From: Bacillota bacterium
Lineage (GTDB): Bacteria > Bacillota > Clostridia > Acetivibrionales > DSM-2933
Direction of reading: 5' to 3'
NCBI GenBank assembly: GCA_023430975.1
Contig: JAEYYB010000124.1
Coordinates: forward strand, 1-64,000
Length of the DNA stretch: 64,000 bases
Numbering within the stretch: the stretch's first letter is position 1; the number at the start of each line of letters is the position of its first letter. The position numbers and the translations under genes were made by a program. Shown here in pieces: positions 15,972-26,437 of the stretch. The notes beneath the pieces were generated by a model. It did no database searches. It was given only the letters and a program-made list of their open reading frames with translations, and was not told where the DNA came from.

Positions 15972-17006
15972 TTAATAATTAAACGTTCTCTTATCCTCTT
16001 CAACAGGTTTTAAACCTACCTCAACAGTATGAATAAAGACCTGATTATCATTTAGCTTAAAGAACTTTGAAATTTTATTAAAATCCATTTCCCCAATGGA
16101 ACAAACCCCAATTCCTTGTATCTCAGCCACAGTTGTTAAGCTGGAGACCATAATCCCGCAATCTATAGCAGAATAGAAATATCCCATCCCCCCATATTTT
16201 GGCATTGTTGCTTCTGCATTATAGATAAAGAAAATTGACATTGCAGAATCATTAAATATTGACTGATTTGTAAAGTAATGAGCTTCTTTTGGAATAACAA
16301 ACGACTGATCAACCAAGCGAAGATCATTTTGTATTGGATTATAATAATATAATCCCTGTTCAAATCCATCAATTCTATCTTTTTTAATATATACAAAAAT
16401 ATCAATGGGATAAAGTCCGCCTGCACTTGCATAGTAATACCTGATTGAATCACCATCTCTAATTTGTTTAAATACACTTAGTAAACAAGATAAAGAAGTA
16501 AAGCTAATTTTTTTTGTCTGGTCAAAAGAGCGATACGTCCTTCTATTATCGATGTCATATGGCATTTTACAATTTTCTAAAGGTATTTTCGCCTCGGCAT
16601 CACTGTGTAAATTCCTGTTTAGCTGCTTTTTCTTAAATTTGTTCAGCTCTTCTGCATCATATCTTATTTTCTCACTATACTCGTTTTTAAATAAATAGCT
16701 CTGAGGGTAAAAAGCCTCTTGTGGTGATATAATAGTGCTTACCAAAACTCTCTTCTTAATAAGGTCAGTAACAAATGCGTTTAGTACTCTAGGTTCTACA
16801 TCAGAAAACTCTTCTAATAATTTATTAATATCAGCACCCTTTTGAACAATATAGTAAAACTTTGGAAATAACTCCGCAAAATTTTCTCTATATGTGAAAA
16901 TCTCTATTTTTAAAGTATCATTAATCTTCTCCCACCGCACACCTGGTGACCAGAAATACTTCTTTTCATTTAAAATATTGTCCCGATTTACTATCGAGCT
17001 TTCCAT
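15972..17006 (-). CDS. SagB-type FMN-dependent dehydrogenase (thiazoline oxidase candidate)
   Basis: 344 residues. The C-terminal ~190 residues form a nitroreductase fold of the SagB/ThcOx type: NRRTYRSFDQTKKIS, YASAGGLYPIDIFVYI, GYFYSAIDCGIMVSS and GIGVCSIGEMD. The first ~140 residues form a separate domain seen in SagB-like proteins. Such enzymes oxidise azolines to azoles with FMN; here the NRPS makes thiazolines and has no internal oxidase domain, so this is the likely thiazole-forming enzyme. The start ATG 17006 has GTGGGGGA 6 bp upstream. Gaps to neighbours are 60-70 bp, so it is co-transcribed. Confidence 0.85.
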   Translation of the reverse strand: MESSIVNRDNILNEKKYFWSPGVRWEKINDTLKIEIFTYRENFAELFPKFYYIVQKGADINKLLEEFSDVEPRVLNAFVTDLIKKRVLVSTIISPQEAFYPQSYLFKNEYSEKIRYDAEELNKFKKKQLNRNLHSDAEAKIPLENCKMPYDIDNRRTYRSFDQTKKISFTSLSCLLSVFKQIRDGDSIRYYYASAGGLYPIDIFVYIKKDRIDGFEQGLYYYNPIQNDLRLVDQSFVIPKEAHYFTNQSIFNDSAMSIFFIYNAEATMPKYGGMGYFYSAIDCGIMVSSLTTVAEIQGIGVCSIGEMDFNKISKFFKLNDNQVFIHTVEVGLKPVEEDKRTFNY

Positions 17007-17072
17007 AACCATTCCCCCACAATTAATTTTTTAATAATTCTTAAAAGAAATTTTATAGTTTACACTTCCACG

Positions 17073-17969
17073 TCATGGTTTCTCGGCTGTAAAAATAACG
17101 TAATCGGAGGTACCAAATGCCCACCCCCACAACTTAGGCCCTTTATTACTCTTAAGTTCCTCTTGAGTTACGGTAATTTTTATATCCTCCATCTTGGCTT
17201 TTCTTTTTAAAGCTCGAGTCCAGAAATATTTTCTCATGCCTGTATAGACATGATCTGCAATAGATATGGCCTTTACGTTAACAAATCCCGCTTGTCTCAG
17301 CTTTTCCATATATATATTTTTGTCATACATGTTTTCTTCAGGTATAAACATCTCTCTTCTGCCTCTTTTTTTCCAAAGGGTATTAAATTTTTCACCAGGC
17401 AGAGGTATCATATCTGCAGTAGCAAGCACACCTCCAGGCTTTAAAACCCTAAAAGCCTCCTTAAAAAATACTTCCCTTGTATCAAAATGAAAAGCAGACT
17501 CAAGTGCCAGCACTTTGTCAAAGCTATTGTCGGGAAACTCCATGTCTGTTGCAGAACCATATATAAAATCTATCTTTTCTTTATAGGGCCTTGATTTAAG
17601 CCGCTTATTTGCCACTTCAATATGTATAGGAGTTATATTAATACCTGTTATATGATTTACATTAAATTTTTCCATAAAAACGAAATCTTGTTCACCAAAT
17701 CCAAATCCTACATCAAGAACCCTATCCGTTGTTTTTAATTGGGCATATGTACCTAAAAGTGCAGTGAGCTCAGTACACGCCTTGGGGTATGTATCTACCT
17801 TTTCCCAGTATCCAAGGTTCAGCCATAAAGGCTTGTTATTGTCATTGAAGTTGCTGCTTAGTGAAGGCATTACGTCATCACCGATTCTCATATAATAGTC
17901 AGAAGCACCTTTACTTCCAACAATCCTATGAATTAAATAATTAAATCCAAATACAATACCACCTAACAT
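17073..17969 (-). CDS. SAM-dependent methyltransferase of the cluster
   Basis: 298-residue class I methyltransferase with SAM motif I VLDVGFGFGEQD, motif II region DNSFDKVLALESAFHF and FRVLKPGGVLATAD. It resembles small-molecule O/N/C-methyltransferases of the type found in biosynthetic clusters. The PKS already has its own C-methyltransferase, so this one should act elsewhere on the product. Start ATG 17969 has GAGGGGGA upstream; the gap to the NRPS is 44 bp. The methylated position cannot be predicted. Confidence 0.9.
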   Translation of the reverse strand: MLGGIVFGFNYLIHRIVGSKGASDYYMRIGDDVMPSLSSNFNDNNKPLWLNLGYWEKVDTYPKACTELTALLGTYAQLKTTDRVLDVGFGFGEQDFVFMEKFNVNHITGINITPIHIEVANKRLKSRPYKEKIDFIYGSATDMEFPDNSFDKVLALESAFHFDTREVFFKEAFRVLKPGGVLATADMIPLPGEKFNTLWKKRGRREMFIPEENMYDKNIYMEKLRQAGFVNVKAISIADHVYTGMRKYFWTRALKRKAKMEDIKITVTQEELKSNKGPKLWGWAFGTSDYVIFTAEKP

Positions 17970-18013
17970 TCAAATCCCCCTCATAACAATTAAATGTATG
18001 TTATATTAATTTC

Positions 18014-21000
18014 CTAAACATTAAAAAAGTTCATTTTCTTACCAAATTCAATCATATGTTTTATATGACTGCTTTGGGGCTTGACCCATTCAAACCCTAA
18101 TTCTTTTAGTATCAGATCCGTTCTATCGCTAACAAAATCATAATGGGTCTCTTTATGCAAGACAAATAGCTGTGAATGAATTAGTGTATTCTCAATGTGC
18201 TGCTTGTAATCATTCTCTTCATACTTCATTAAAAGATAATCCAAAAACTCTCCATATTCCATAGTGTTAATTGTCAATTGTAGTGATCTCAGCATTTCTG
18301 CAAAGAGATTGAGATTAATTTTATTTTGATTGGTTATATGGAAAACCTGGTTTTGTAAACCTATTTTACTGGTCAAAAGATAAATAGCTTTACTGACACA
18401 ATCAATAAAAGAAAACTCCAATACATTATCTATTACACCCGGTATGGCTTTTAATTTTATAAGCATATTGACCATCTGATAGAAAGCATTCTGTTCAATA
18501 TTTTCCTGGAATGTACCATCATTTGAATTAAATGCTATATTCCCGATTCTAAGTATATTGGCATTAATGCCATATTTTCTTGCCTCAAAGACCAGTTTCT
18601 CTGCTTCAAATTTTGATTTGCTGTAAAAATCCTCAATTTCCTGACCAACATTATAGTCAAATTCAGTAAATGTAACTCTTTCGATATTTTCCACTACGCC
18701 TGATGCTACCAAAGAAGAAGATATATGATAGAAATCTACAACTTTTGCATCCTTAGCAAAATCAATCAAATTTGCAACAGACTCAATATTTGTTTTTTGG
18801 AACTCCTCATATCTTCCAAAATGGGCCACTGTGGCGGCTGAATTAATGATACAGTCAATAGTACCTGTTAATTCACTATATACATCTTGGTCCAAATCCA
18901 ATCTTCCTTTGCAGACATCTCCATTTATAACGATTATTCTATCTTTATTTGACTCATAAAAATCATTGCCGAAGTAGAAATCAAGTTTACCTTTTAACCT
19001 TTTAACCGCATTTTCCTGATCTTGTCCACGTACACAGGCAAAAATATTAGCTTGCGAATTTTTCAAAAACTCACATATGATATGACTTCCCAAATAACCG
19101 GTTCCACCAGTTACCAGTATATTTTTATAGCTCTTATCAACGAATATTTCCCCATTCTTTATATCATTTTCTGCCTGTTTAGCATAGCTTGCATATCCGG
19201 GATATTCCATTGCACTAGGAACAACCTTATCTTTGTTTTTAATATACCTCTGCTTGATTTCAGCTATTTTATCTTTAAAACTATTTTTCTTGACTTTTAG
19301 ATTCTGAGCCATACTTTCAATTGTCTGGTATTCAAAAATATTTCTTATGCTAATATCAAAATCATTTTGAAGAATAGAATGCATCCTGACAGCTCTTATT
19401 GAGTCACCGCCAAGATTGAAAAAATTATCATTCATACTGACATTATCAACCTCAAGGACTTTCTTCCAGATATCTGCCAGTTTTTCTTCAATACTGTTCC
19501 TTGGAGTAATGTATTCTATGCTCTTTAATACCGATTCATCAGGTTCAGGTAATTCTTTTCTGTTTACCTTGCCATTTGGAGTTAGAGGAATATCATTAAT
19601 GGATATAAAATAAGTTGGAATCATATACTCGGGCAAATCTTTCCCAAGATGCTCCTTTAAATCCTCACTCTTTACTTCTCCATCAGCAACAATATAAGCA
19701 CATAAATATTTTTTATTCCTATTATCGCTGCGGTCAATTACTACAGCTTTTCTAATGGAATTGTGCTTCAACAGGCTGCTTTCAATTTCTCCCAACTCAA
19801 TTCTGTGACCTCTTATCTTTACCTGATGATCCTTCCTACCAAGGAAATCAATATAGCCATCCTGGTGCATTACACCGTAATCACCTGTTCTATAAAGTCT
19901 GCCGTATTCAGGGTGCATAATGAAAGAATTTCTGGTCTTTTCCTCATCATTCATGTACTCCTTCGCTACCCCTATGCCTCCGATATACAGCTCTCCCTGC
20001 ACTCCTACCGGACATGGAGCCATTTCATAATTCAATACATAGAACTCCTGGTTTGCAAGAGGAATTCCGTATGGAATGCTCTTCCACTCCTTCTTTACTT
20101 CTCTAACCGGATAATATATGGACCATATGGAAGCCTCTGTTGCCCCACCAAGGCTCACCACATCTGCAAACAAAAATTTCTCTCTTATCCTGTCCGGTAA
20201 GCTTAGTGGTATCCAGTCTCCACTCAGCATCACCAGTCTTAACGAATCATATGTATCATACTCTATAGACATGCCGGAATTGTGTCCAACCTGCCAGAAT
20301 GATACTTCTTCTCCTTCCTTGGATTCCATGTTTTCAACAGTCATGTCCATAATGGCAGGTACCGAATTCCAAATTGTTATTTTTTCCTTCTTTACAACTT
20401 CAATAGCATTATGTATGTCCCTTACATCTGGAATCATTACCAATGTTGCACCTGTAGAAAGTGCACCAAAAATATCATATACTGATAGATCAAAGCACAT
20501 TGATGACAAGCCTATTATCTTATCTGCTTCATTTACCTTGAACTTCTGATTTATATCTATGATAGTATTGGTGACTGCACCATGTGTTATTACAACTCCT
20601 TTAGGCTTTCCGGTACTTCCCGAAGTATAGATTATATATGCCAAATCATCAGGAGAGTTCTGATTTGCCAAATTTTCATCACTATAACTGGAAAGTCCAT
20701 TTTCCTCATATGAATTAGGAGTAAGAAGCATACAGCAACTGCTGTTTTCATAAATATATTTTTTACGCTCCTCAGGATAATCCGGATCAATTGGTACATA
20801 GGCTCCTCCCGCTTTAAGTATCCCAACGAGGTTTATTATTGTCTCAATACGCCTTTTTGCTACTACCCCAACCAGTTTATCAGGACCTATGCCTTGTTCC
20901 CTTAGATAATGTGCTATCTGGTTTGACCTTCTATTAAGCTCTTCATATGTAATTCTCTCGTTTTCAAATACCACAGCAATATTATTTGGAACACCTTTTA

Positions 21001-24000
21001 CCTGTTCATCAACAAGACAGTTTAATGTTGCAGGCTTTATGTCTTCCTTGGTCTTATTGTAGTCACGGATAAGTGTAATATCCCTTTCCCCTGCACTCAG
21101 CAAGCTGCACTTTTCATAAGCAATTCCTAATAGGATTTCGATATACTGCTTGAACATAGTCCCTATCAATTCTTCCTCAAACAGCTCCTCTACATAATCC
21201 CAGGATATTAATATTCCGCCCTCATTTTCCCATACCTGATAATCCAAAAAAACCTGGGAAGTTTGGCTAATACCCATCTTAATGTCACCTAAATCGCTCA
21301 AACCGGCACTTTTTTCATTTTTGTCCATACTAAACAGCATGCTTGTAAACACTATTGGCATTACGGCTCTAGATCCCATATTATTGTACTTTGAAATCTC
21401 CCTGATAAACTCTATGCCATCATACTGCCTGTGTTCCAATGCTTCCATTAATGTCCCTTGAACCCTTTGGGAGTTTTCCCAAAATGTTGTACCAGTCTTC
21501 AAATCAACCTCCACCAGCATAACCGATGTAAAATCACCAATAATTCCATTAACATCCTTATGGAACGGATAACGGTTGAATACAGTCAAATTTATTGCAA
21601 GATGAGGCTGGTTGCTCCAAAAAGCCAATACTTTCGCAAAAGCCGTACACAAAAGTGCCGACGGAGTAATATTGTGCTCTTGTGCCTTTCTCTTGATTGT
21701 CTCCCATTCAGACTTTTCAATTGCTTTACTATATCTCTGAAAATGAGGCTTTATAATATCTGCCGGATTGTTCTTTAGCGGAAGTGCAGGAGCAGACGGA
21801 AAATCTGCAAGCTTTCCAAGCCAGTAGTTTTTATCTGTATTGTATATGTCACTTTGCTTCATTTGATGATATGCATTAATATAGTCCCTAAATGTGAACT
21901 TAAGTGGAGGAACTTCAGTATTAGGATTACTGTAATTCTCCAAAATATCTTTAATCAATATCCTGGTGCTTGTTCCATCAGATATAAGCAAGTCAAATCC
22001 AACAAAGAGATAATATACATTTTCAGAAATTTTCAATGCCTTAAGCTCGAACAAAGGCCACTCATCAGTCTTAAATACATAGTGGGACATTCTTTCTCTT
22101 TCTTTTAATATTTCACTTTCCTGCTCTTCTGTGCTCAAATGGCTTACATCCCTTATTTCTATAGTATACTCAGGAACACTTTCCAATATCTTCTGCTCGC
22201 CATTGGGCATGACTATAGCCCTTAACATATGCTGTCTCTTTATAACTTTAGAGAAGCTTTTGTTTAAAAGTTCCATGTCGAGTTTTGTTTCTATCTCATA
22301 ATATCCATGGGTCGATATCCCCCCCATTTCAAAACCGCTGTTCCTACCTACAAAGTATGCCATTTGAACCTCTGTCAAAGGAAATGGTTCATGGAGATTG
22401 TCTTGATCTATGCAATTTTCAGTTATAATATTCTCTGACTCTTTTACAGAAACTTGATTATTTTTGCCTTCTACCACTAGTTTTGCTACTTTCCCCAAGC
22501 TTCCCGCCAATAGAAAATCCCTAAAACCTATATGTACTTTAAACTCTTCCTCAACCCTGGCAACAGTTCTTACCATCATGACAGAATCGCCGCCAAGTTC
22601 TAAAAAGACATCATTTACGCCTATTTTTTCAACTCCTAAAACTTCCTTCCATATCTGAGCCAGCTTTATTTCAACCGGACTGCTGGGAGCAATGTATTCA
22701 TGGCTTGTCCCACAATTTGCTTCATCCGGTACAGGCAGTTGTTTTCTGTTTACTTTTCCATTAGGTGTCAAAGGAATTTCGTTTATGTTCACGAAATAGG
22801 ATGGAATCATATACTCGGGAACATAATTTGCTAAATGACTTTTAAGCTCCTGCACATTTAATTCCATCACTGAAACTACGTATGCACAAAGATATATCTT
22901 CCCATTCTTATCCTTTAAGTCCACTACTACAGCATTCTTTATGTTTTCATGCTTCAACAGGCTGCTTTCAATCTCTCCCAGTTCAATTCTGTGACCTCTT
23001 ATCTTTACCTGATGATCCTTCCTGCCCAGAAACTCAATATAGCCATCCTGGTGCATTACACCGTAATCGCCTGTTCTATAAAGCCTGCCGTATTCAGGGT
23101 GCATAATAAAAGAATTTCCGGTCTTTTCCGCATCATTCATATACTCCTTTGCTACCCCTATTCCTCCTATATACAGCTCTCCCTGCACTCCTACCGGACA
23201 TGGAGCCAGTTCATAATTCAATACATAGAATTCCTGGTTTGCAAGAGGAATACCGTAAGGTATGCTCTTCCACTCCTTCTTTACTTCTCCAACCGGATAA
23301 TATATGGACCATATGGAGGCCTCTGTTGCCCCGCCAAGGCTCACCACGTCAGCCAACAAAAATTTCTCTCTTATCCTGTCGGGCAAGACTAGTGGTATCC
23401 AGTCTCCACTCAGCATCACCAGTCTCAATGAATCATATGTGTCATACTCTATAGACATGCCGGAATTGTGCCCAACCTGCCAGAATGATACTTCTTCCCC
23501 TTCTTTGGATTCCATGTTTTCAACAGCCATGTCCATAATGGCTGGTACAGAATTCCAGACTGTTATTTTTTCCTTCTTTACAACTTCAATAACATTATGT
23601 ATATCCCTCACATCTGGAATCATTACCAATGTTGCACCTGTAGATAGTGCACCAAAAATATCATAAACTGAAAGATCAAAACACATTGATGACAAACCTA
23701 TTATTTTATCTGCCTCACTTACCTTGAACTTTTGATTTATGTCTACTATAGTGTTGGTGACTGCACCATGTGTTATTACAACTCCTTTAGGTTTTCCGGT
23801 ACTTCCCGAAGTATAGATTATATATGCCAAATCATCAGGAGTATTTACAACAGACAAATCATCAACGGGATAGCAGGATAAATTGCCCTTTTTGTAGAAT
23901 TCCGGCTCTAGAAGCATTTTGCACTGGCTGTTCTCCAAAATATAATTTTTACGTTCCTCCGGATGCTCGGGATTTATAGGTACATAGGCTCCTCCTGCTT

Positions 24001-26398
24001 TTAGAATCCCCATAATGTTAGCTATTGTAAGAGGACATCTTTCAGCCAGCACCCCTATCAGATCATTCCTTTTAATACCTTGCTCCCTCAGATAACAAGC
24101 AATTTGATTGGACTTTTCATTTAGCTCTTTATAACTAAAGCTTTCTTCCTCCAATTTTACAGCTAAGTTCCCGGGAAGTTTATTCGCTTGCTGGATGAAC
24201 AGTTCATGCAGCGTTGTCGGAACAATATCCTCTTTTGTATTGTTGTACTTAATAATCAAATCCCTATCCTGACCCGATAGTCGATAAGCATTCTCATCTT
24301 TGCCCTCAATTATATTCTTAATTCCTTTTATATACTGTTGAAACATGGTATTTATTACTTCATGGCTAAACAATTGTTCCACATGGTCCCAAGATATCAT
24401 CAGCCCGCCATCTACCTGCATTACCTGATTATCAATAAACACTTGGGATGTTTGGCTTATAGCCATCTTTACATCACCTAAATCAGTCCATCCCGGTTCG
24501 TTACTATCATACATGATGCTGGAAAAGACAATGGGCATAGCAGCACTGGTTCCCATATTGTTGTATTTTGATAACTCGCTTATAAATTCTACTCCTTCAT
24601 AAGACTTATGCTCTAAAGCTTCTATTAATCTACTATGTACGTGTTTTGCATTCTCCCAAACAGACTGCCCTGGCTTAAGCTCAACATCAAGCAGAATTAC
24701 TGAAGTAAAATCGCCTATCAATTGATTGACATCCTCATGAAAAGGATATCTATTGAAAGTCGTCATGTTTATGGCTAAATGATTTGAATTGCTCCAAAAA
24801 GCAAGTAACTCTGCATAAATAGTACAAAGAAGAACTGATGGAGTGACATTTTTCGACTGTGCCTTCTTTTTAAAAGCTTCCCACTCCGCTCTTTCAAACA
24901 TTTTACTTACCCTATTAAACTTAGGTTTTTTGATGCAGGATGGTTGTTGTTTCATAGGCAGTGAAGGAGCTGCCGGAAAATCTGCTATCTTATTTAGCCA
25001 ATATTCCTTATCCCGTTTGTATATTGCAGATTTCTGTATTGTTGTATAGGCGTTGATATAATCTCTGAAAGTGAAATCCATCTTTGACACTTCACAATCA
25101 GGATTCTGATAAAAACTCATAATTTCCCGCCCTATCATATGCAGGCTAGCAGCATCAGCAATCAACATGTCAAAGCCAATAAATAAGTAAAAGGCATCCC
25201 TGGAAATTTTTAATGCTTTTATCTCAAACAGAGGCCAGCAGTCTGTTTTGAAAACATGATGAGACATCCTGTCACGCTCAGATAAAACATAATCAGGTAT
25301 TTCTGCTTGGCTCTTATCACATATGTCAATAATTTCTATATTGTATTCAGGAACATCTTCTAAAATCCTTTGCGTAGCATTGGAGTATACAACTGTTCTT
25401 AGTGCGGGTTGCCTTTCTATCACTTTCTTAAGGGCAGAATTAAGCCTTGAGATATCCCCTTTAGTTTCTATCTCCATATAGAAATGAGTTGATACTCCCC
25501 CAATTTCAAATTCTTCCCCTCTTCCCATTAAATAAGCCATCTGTACAGGTGTCAGGGGAAAAGGCTCATACTGATTTTCCTTATCCGGTTTTTGAGGTGC
25601 TATGAGTAACTCACTCTCCACGCCAGCCTTACTTTCATTGTATAAATTAAATTTTTGTTTTTCAGTATCTGACAGAATATCAATAGATGATATTTCAGTA
25701 TCTATATTATTTAAAGCAATTTTTATCACTTCTTCAAAGTGCTTATATAAAGCGTTTATTATACTTTCATCATAATGCTGAGTATTGTATTCTACAACTA
25801 ATTCTATAGAACCACCATTTTTCAGGAACGAAAAAACTAAATCAGCTTGTGTTTGCTCTCTGAAACTCTCATCATGAATATTTTTTAATAAAACGATTGA
25901 TCCCAATCTGAATTGTTCCCCGTTTTCAGCCTGGCTTAATAGCTGAGTTAAGGGATAATTACAATTCTCATAGGACTCTACAACTGTTGACCTTGTCTTA
26001 AGTAACAGCTCTTTAAAAGTATCATCAGTTTCTATCTCATCCCTTAAAATAAGTAGAGTATTTACAAATTCACCTTCTATATTTTGCTTTAATATTGGAG
26101 CTCCGATTATACAATCTCTGTTTCCTGAATACTTAAAGATCAGTGTCTTAATGACAGCACATAAAACCATGTAAAGCTTCATATCTGAACCGTTGCTTAG
26201 TTTCTCCAGCAAATTATATGCCTCAGTATTTACATAAAAAATCTCTTTACCATATTCTACTATTTTCTTTTTGTCTTTGATAATTTTATACGGTAATCCA
26301 AACCACCCTATATTTCCTGATAACTTTTTGAGCCAAAAAGCCCTTTGTTTTTGGAATCTATCATTAGATGTTTGCTCCGTTGTATTTTTTATTTCCAT
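18014..26398 (-). CDS. Bimodular nonribosomal peptide synthetase: half-C, Cy-A-PCP, Cy-A-PCP, reductase
   Basis: 2794 residues. Domains: partial condensation C-lobe 1-~250; Cy1 ~277-700 (DMLIADAAS replaces HHxxxDG); A1 ~719-1230; PCP1 with LGGDSVMM ~1270; Cy2 ~1338-1770 (DLLISDGTS); A2 ~1784-2290; PCP2 with LGGDSIRA ~2329; terminal reductase ~2430-2794 (LVTGGTGYLGSH, catalytic YSKSK). Reading the ten specificity positions in both A domains gives D-L-Y-N-M-S-L-I-W-K, one change from the cysteine code DLYNLSLIWK. Each module should therefore condense and cyclise cysteine to a thiazoline, and the reductase should release an aldehyde or alcohol. Strong AAAGGAG site before ATG 26398. Confidence 0.95.
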   Translation of the reverse strand: MEIKNTTEQTSNDRFQKQRAFWLKKLSGNIGWFGLPYKIIKDKKKIVEYGKEIFYVNTEAYNLLEKLSNGSDMKLYMVLCAVIKTLIFKYSGNRDCIIGAPILKQNIEGEFVNTLLILRDEIETDDTFKELLLKTRSTVVESYENCNYPLTQLLSQAENGEQFRLGSIVLLKNIHDESFREQTQADLVFSFLKNGGSIELVVEYNTQHYDESIINALYKHFEEVIKIALNNIDTEISSIDILSDTEKQKFNLYNESKAGVESELLIAPQKPDKENQYEPFPLTPVQMAYLMGRGEEFEIGGVSTHFYMEIETKGDISRLNSALKKVIERQPALRTVVYSNATQRILEDVPEYNIEIIDICDKSQAEIPDYVLSERDRMSHHVFKTDCWPLFEIKALKISRDAFYLFIGFDMLIADAASLHMIGREIMSFYQNPDCEVSKMDFTFRDYINAYTTIQKSAIYKRDKEYWLNKIADFPAAPSLPMKQQPSCIKKPKFNRVSKMFERAEWEAFKKKAQSKNVTPSVLLCTIYAELLAFWSNSNHLAINMTTFNRYPFHEDVNQLIGDFTSVILLDVELKPGQSVWENAKHVHSRLIEALEHKSYEGVEFISELSKYNNMGTSAAMPIVFSSIMYDSNEPGWTDLGDVKMAISQTSQVFIDNQVMQVDGGLMISWDHVEQLFSHEVINTMFQQYIKGIKNIIEGKDENAYRLSGQDRDLIIKYNNTKEDIVPTTLHELFIQQANKLPGNLAVKLEEESFSYKELNEKSNQIACYLREQGIKRNDLIGVLAERCPLTIANIMGILKAGGAYVPINPEHPEERKNYILENSQCKMLLEPEFYKKGNLSCYPVDDLSVVNTPDDLAYIIYTSGSTGKPKGVVITHGAVTNTIVDINQKFKVSEADKIIGLSSMCFDLSVYDIFGALSTGATLVMIPDVRDIHNVIEVVKKEKITVWNSVPAIMDMAVENMESKEGEEVSFWQVGHNSGMSIEYDTYDSLRLVMLSGDWIPLVLPDRIREKFLLADVVSLGGATEASIWSIYYPVGEVKKEWKSIPYGIPLANQEFYVLNYELAPCPVGVQGELYIGGIGVAKEYMNDAEKTGNSFIMHPEYGRLYRTGDYGVMHQDGYIEFLGRKDHQVKIRGHRIELGEIESSLLKHENIKNAVVVDLKDKNGKIYLCAYVVSVMELNVQELKSHLANYVPEYMIPSYFVNINEIPLTPNGKVNRKQLPVPDEANCGTSHEYIAPSSPVEIKLAQIWKEVLGVEKIGVNDVFLELGGDSVMMVRTVARVEEEFKVHIGFRDFLLAGSLGKVAKLVVEGKNNQVSVKESENIITENCIDQDNLHEPFPLTEVQMAYFVGRNSGFEMGGISTHGYYEIETKLDMELLNKSFSKVIKRQHMLRAIVMPNGEQKILESVPEYTIEIRDVSHLSTEEQESEILKERERMSHYVFKTDEWPLFELKALKISENVYYLFVGFDLLISDGTSTRILIKDILENYSNPNTEVPPLKFTFRDYINAYHQMKQSDIYNTDKNYWLGKLADFPSAPALPLKNNPADIIKPHFQRYSKAIEKSEWETIKRKAQEHNITPSALLCTAFAKVLAFWSNQPHLAINLTVFNRYPFHKDVNGIIGDFTSVMLVEVDLKTGTTFWENSQRVQGTLMEALEHRQYDGIEFIREISKYNNMGSRAVMPIVFTSMLFSMDKNEKSAGLSDLGDIKMGISQTSQVFLDYQVWENEGGILISWDYVEELFEEELIGTMFKQYIEILLGIAYEKCSLLSAGERDITLIRDYNKTKEDIKPATLNCLVDEQVKGVPNNIAVVFENERITYEELNRRSNQIAHYLREQGIGPDKLVGVVAKRRIETIINLVGILKAGGAYVPIDPDYPEERKKYIYENSSCCMLLTPNSYEENGLSSYSDENLANQNSPDDLAYIIYTSGSTGKPKGVVITHGAVTNTIIDINQKFKVNEADKIIGLSSMCFDLSVYDIFGALSTGATLVMIPDVRDIHNAIEVVKKEKITIWNSVPAIMDMTVENMESKEGEEVSFWQVGHNSGMSIEYDTYDSLRLVMLSGDWIPLSLPDRIREKFLFADVVSLGGATEASIWSIYYPVREVKKEWKSIPYGIPLANQEFYVLNYEMAPCPVGVQGELYIGGIGVAKEYMNDEEKTRNSFIMHPEYGRLYRTGDYGVMHQDGYIDFLGRKDHQVKIRGHRIELGEIESSLLKHNSIRKAVVIDRSDNRNKKYLCAYIVADGEVKSEDLKEHLGKDLPEYMIPTYFISINDIPLTPNGKVNRKELPEPDESVLKSIEYITPRNSIEEKLADIWKKVLEVDNVSMNDNFFNLGGDSIRAVRMHSILQNDFDISIRNIFEYQTIESMAQNLKVKKNSFKDKIAEIKQRYIKNKDKVVPSAMEYPGYASYAKQAENDIKNGEIFVDKSYKNILVTGGTGYLGSHIICEFLKNSQANIFACVRGQDQENAVKRLKGKLDFYFGNDFYESNKDRIIVINGDVCKGRLDLDQDVYSELTGTIDCIINSAATVAHFGRYEEFQKTNIESVANLIDFAKDAKVVDFYHISSSLVASGVVENIERVTFTEFDYNVGQEIEDFYSKSKFEAEKLVFEARKYGINANILRIGNIAFNSNDGTFQENIEQNAFYQMVNMLIKLKAIPGVIDNVLEFSFIDCVSKAIYLLTSKIGLQNQVFHITNQNKINLNLFAEMLRSLQLTINTMEYGEFLDYLLMKYEENDYKQHIENTLIHSQLFVLHKETHYDFVSDRTDLILKELGFEWVKPQSSHIKHMIEFGKKMNFFNV
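19765..20655 (-). repeat. Near-identical A-domain block, copy in module 2
   Basis: 891 bp matching 22951-23841 at a constant offset of 3186 bp (1062 codons) with no indels and about 93% identity in the lines I compared. It covers A-domain motifs A3 to A10, including all specificity residues up to the last. Sequence outside the block is much more diverged. Confidence 0.85.
22951..23841 (-). repeat. Near-identical A-domain block, copy in module 1
   Basis: Partner of 19765-20655; see that entry. The pattern suggests gene conversion or recent replacement of the A-domain core. Confidence 0.85.
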
Positions 26399-26437
26399 AA
26401 TCTCTACTCCTTTATTAATCTCACCTATTTCACCTTA

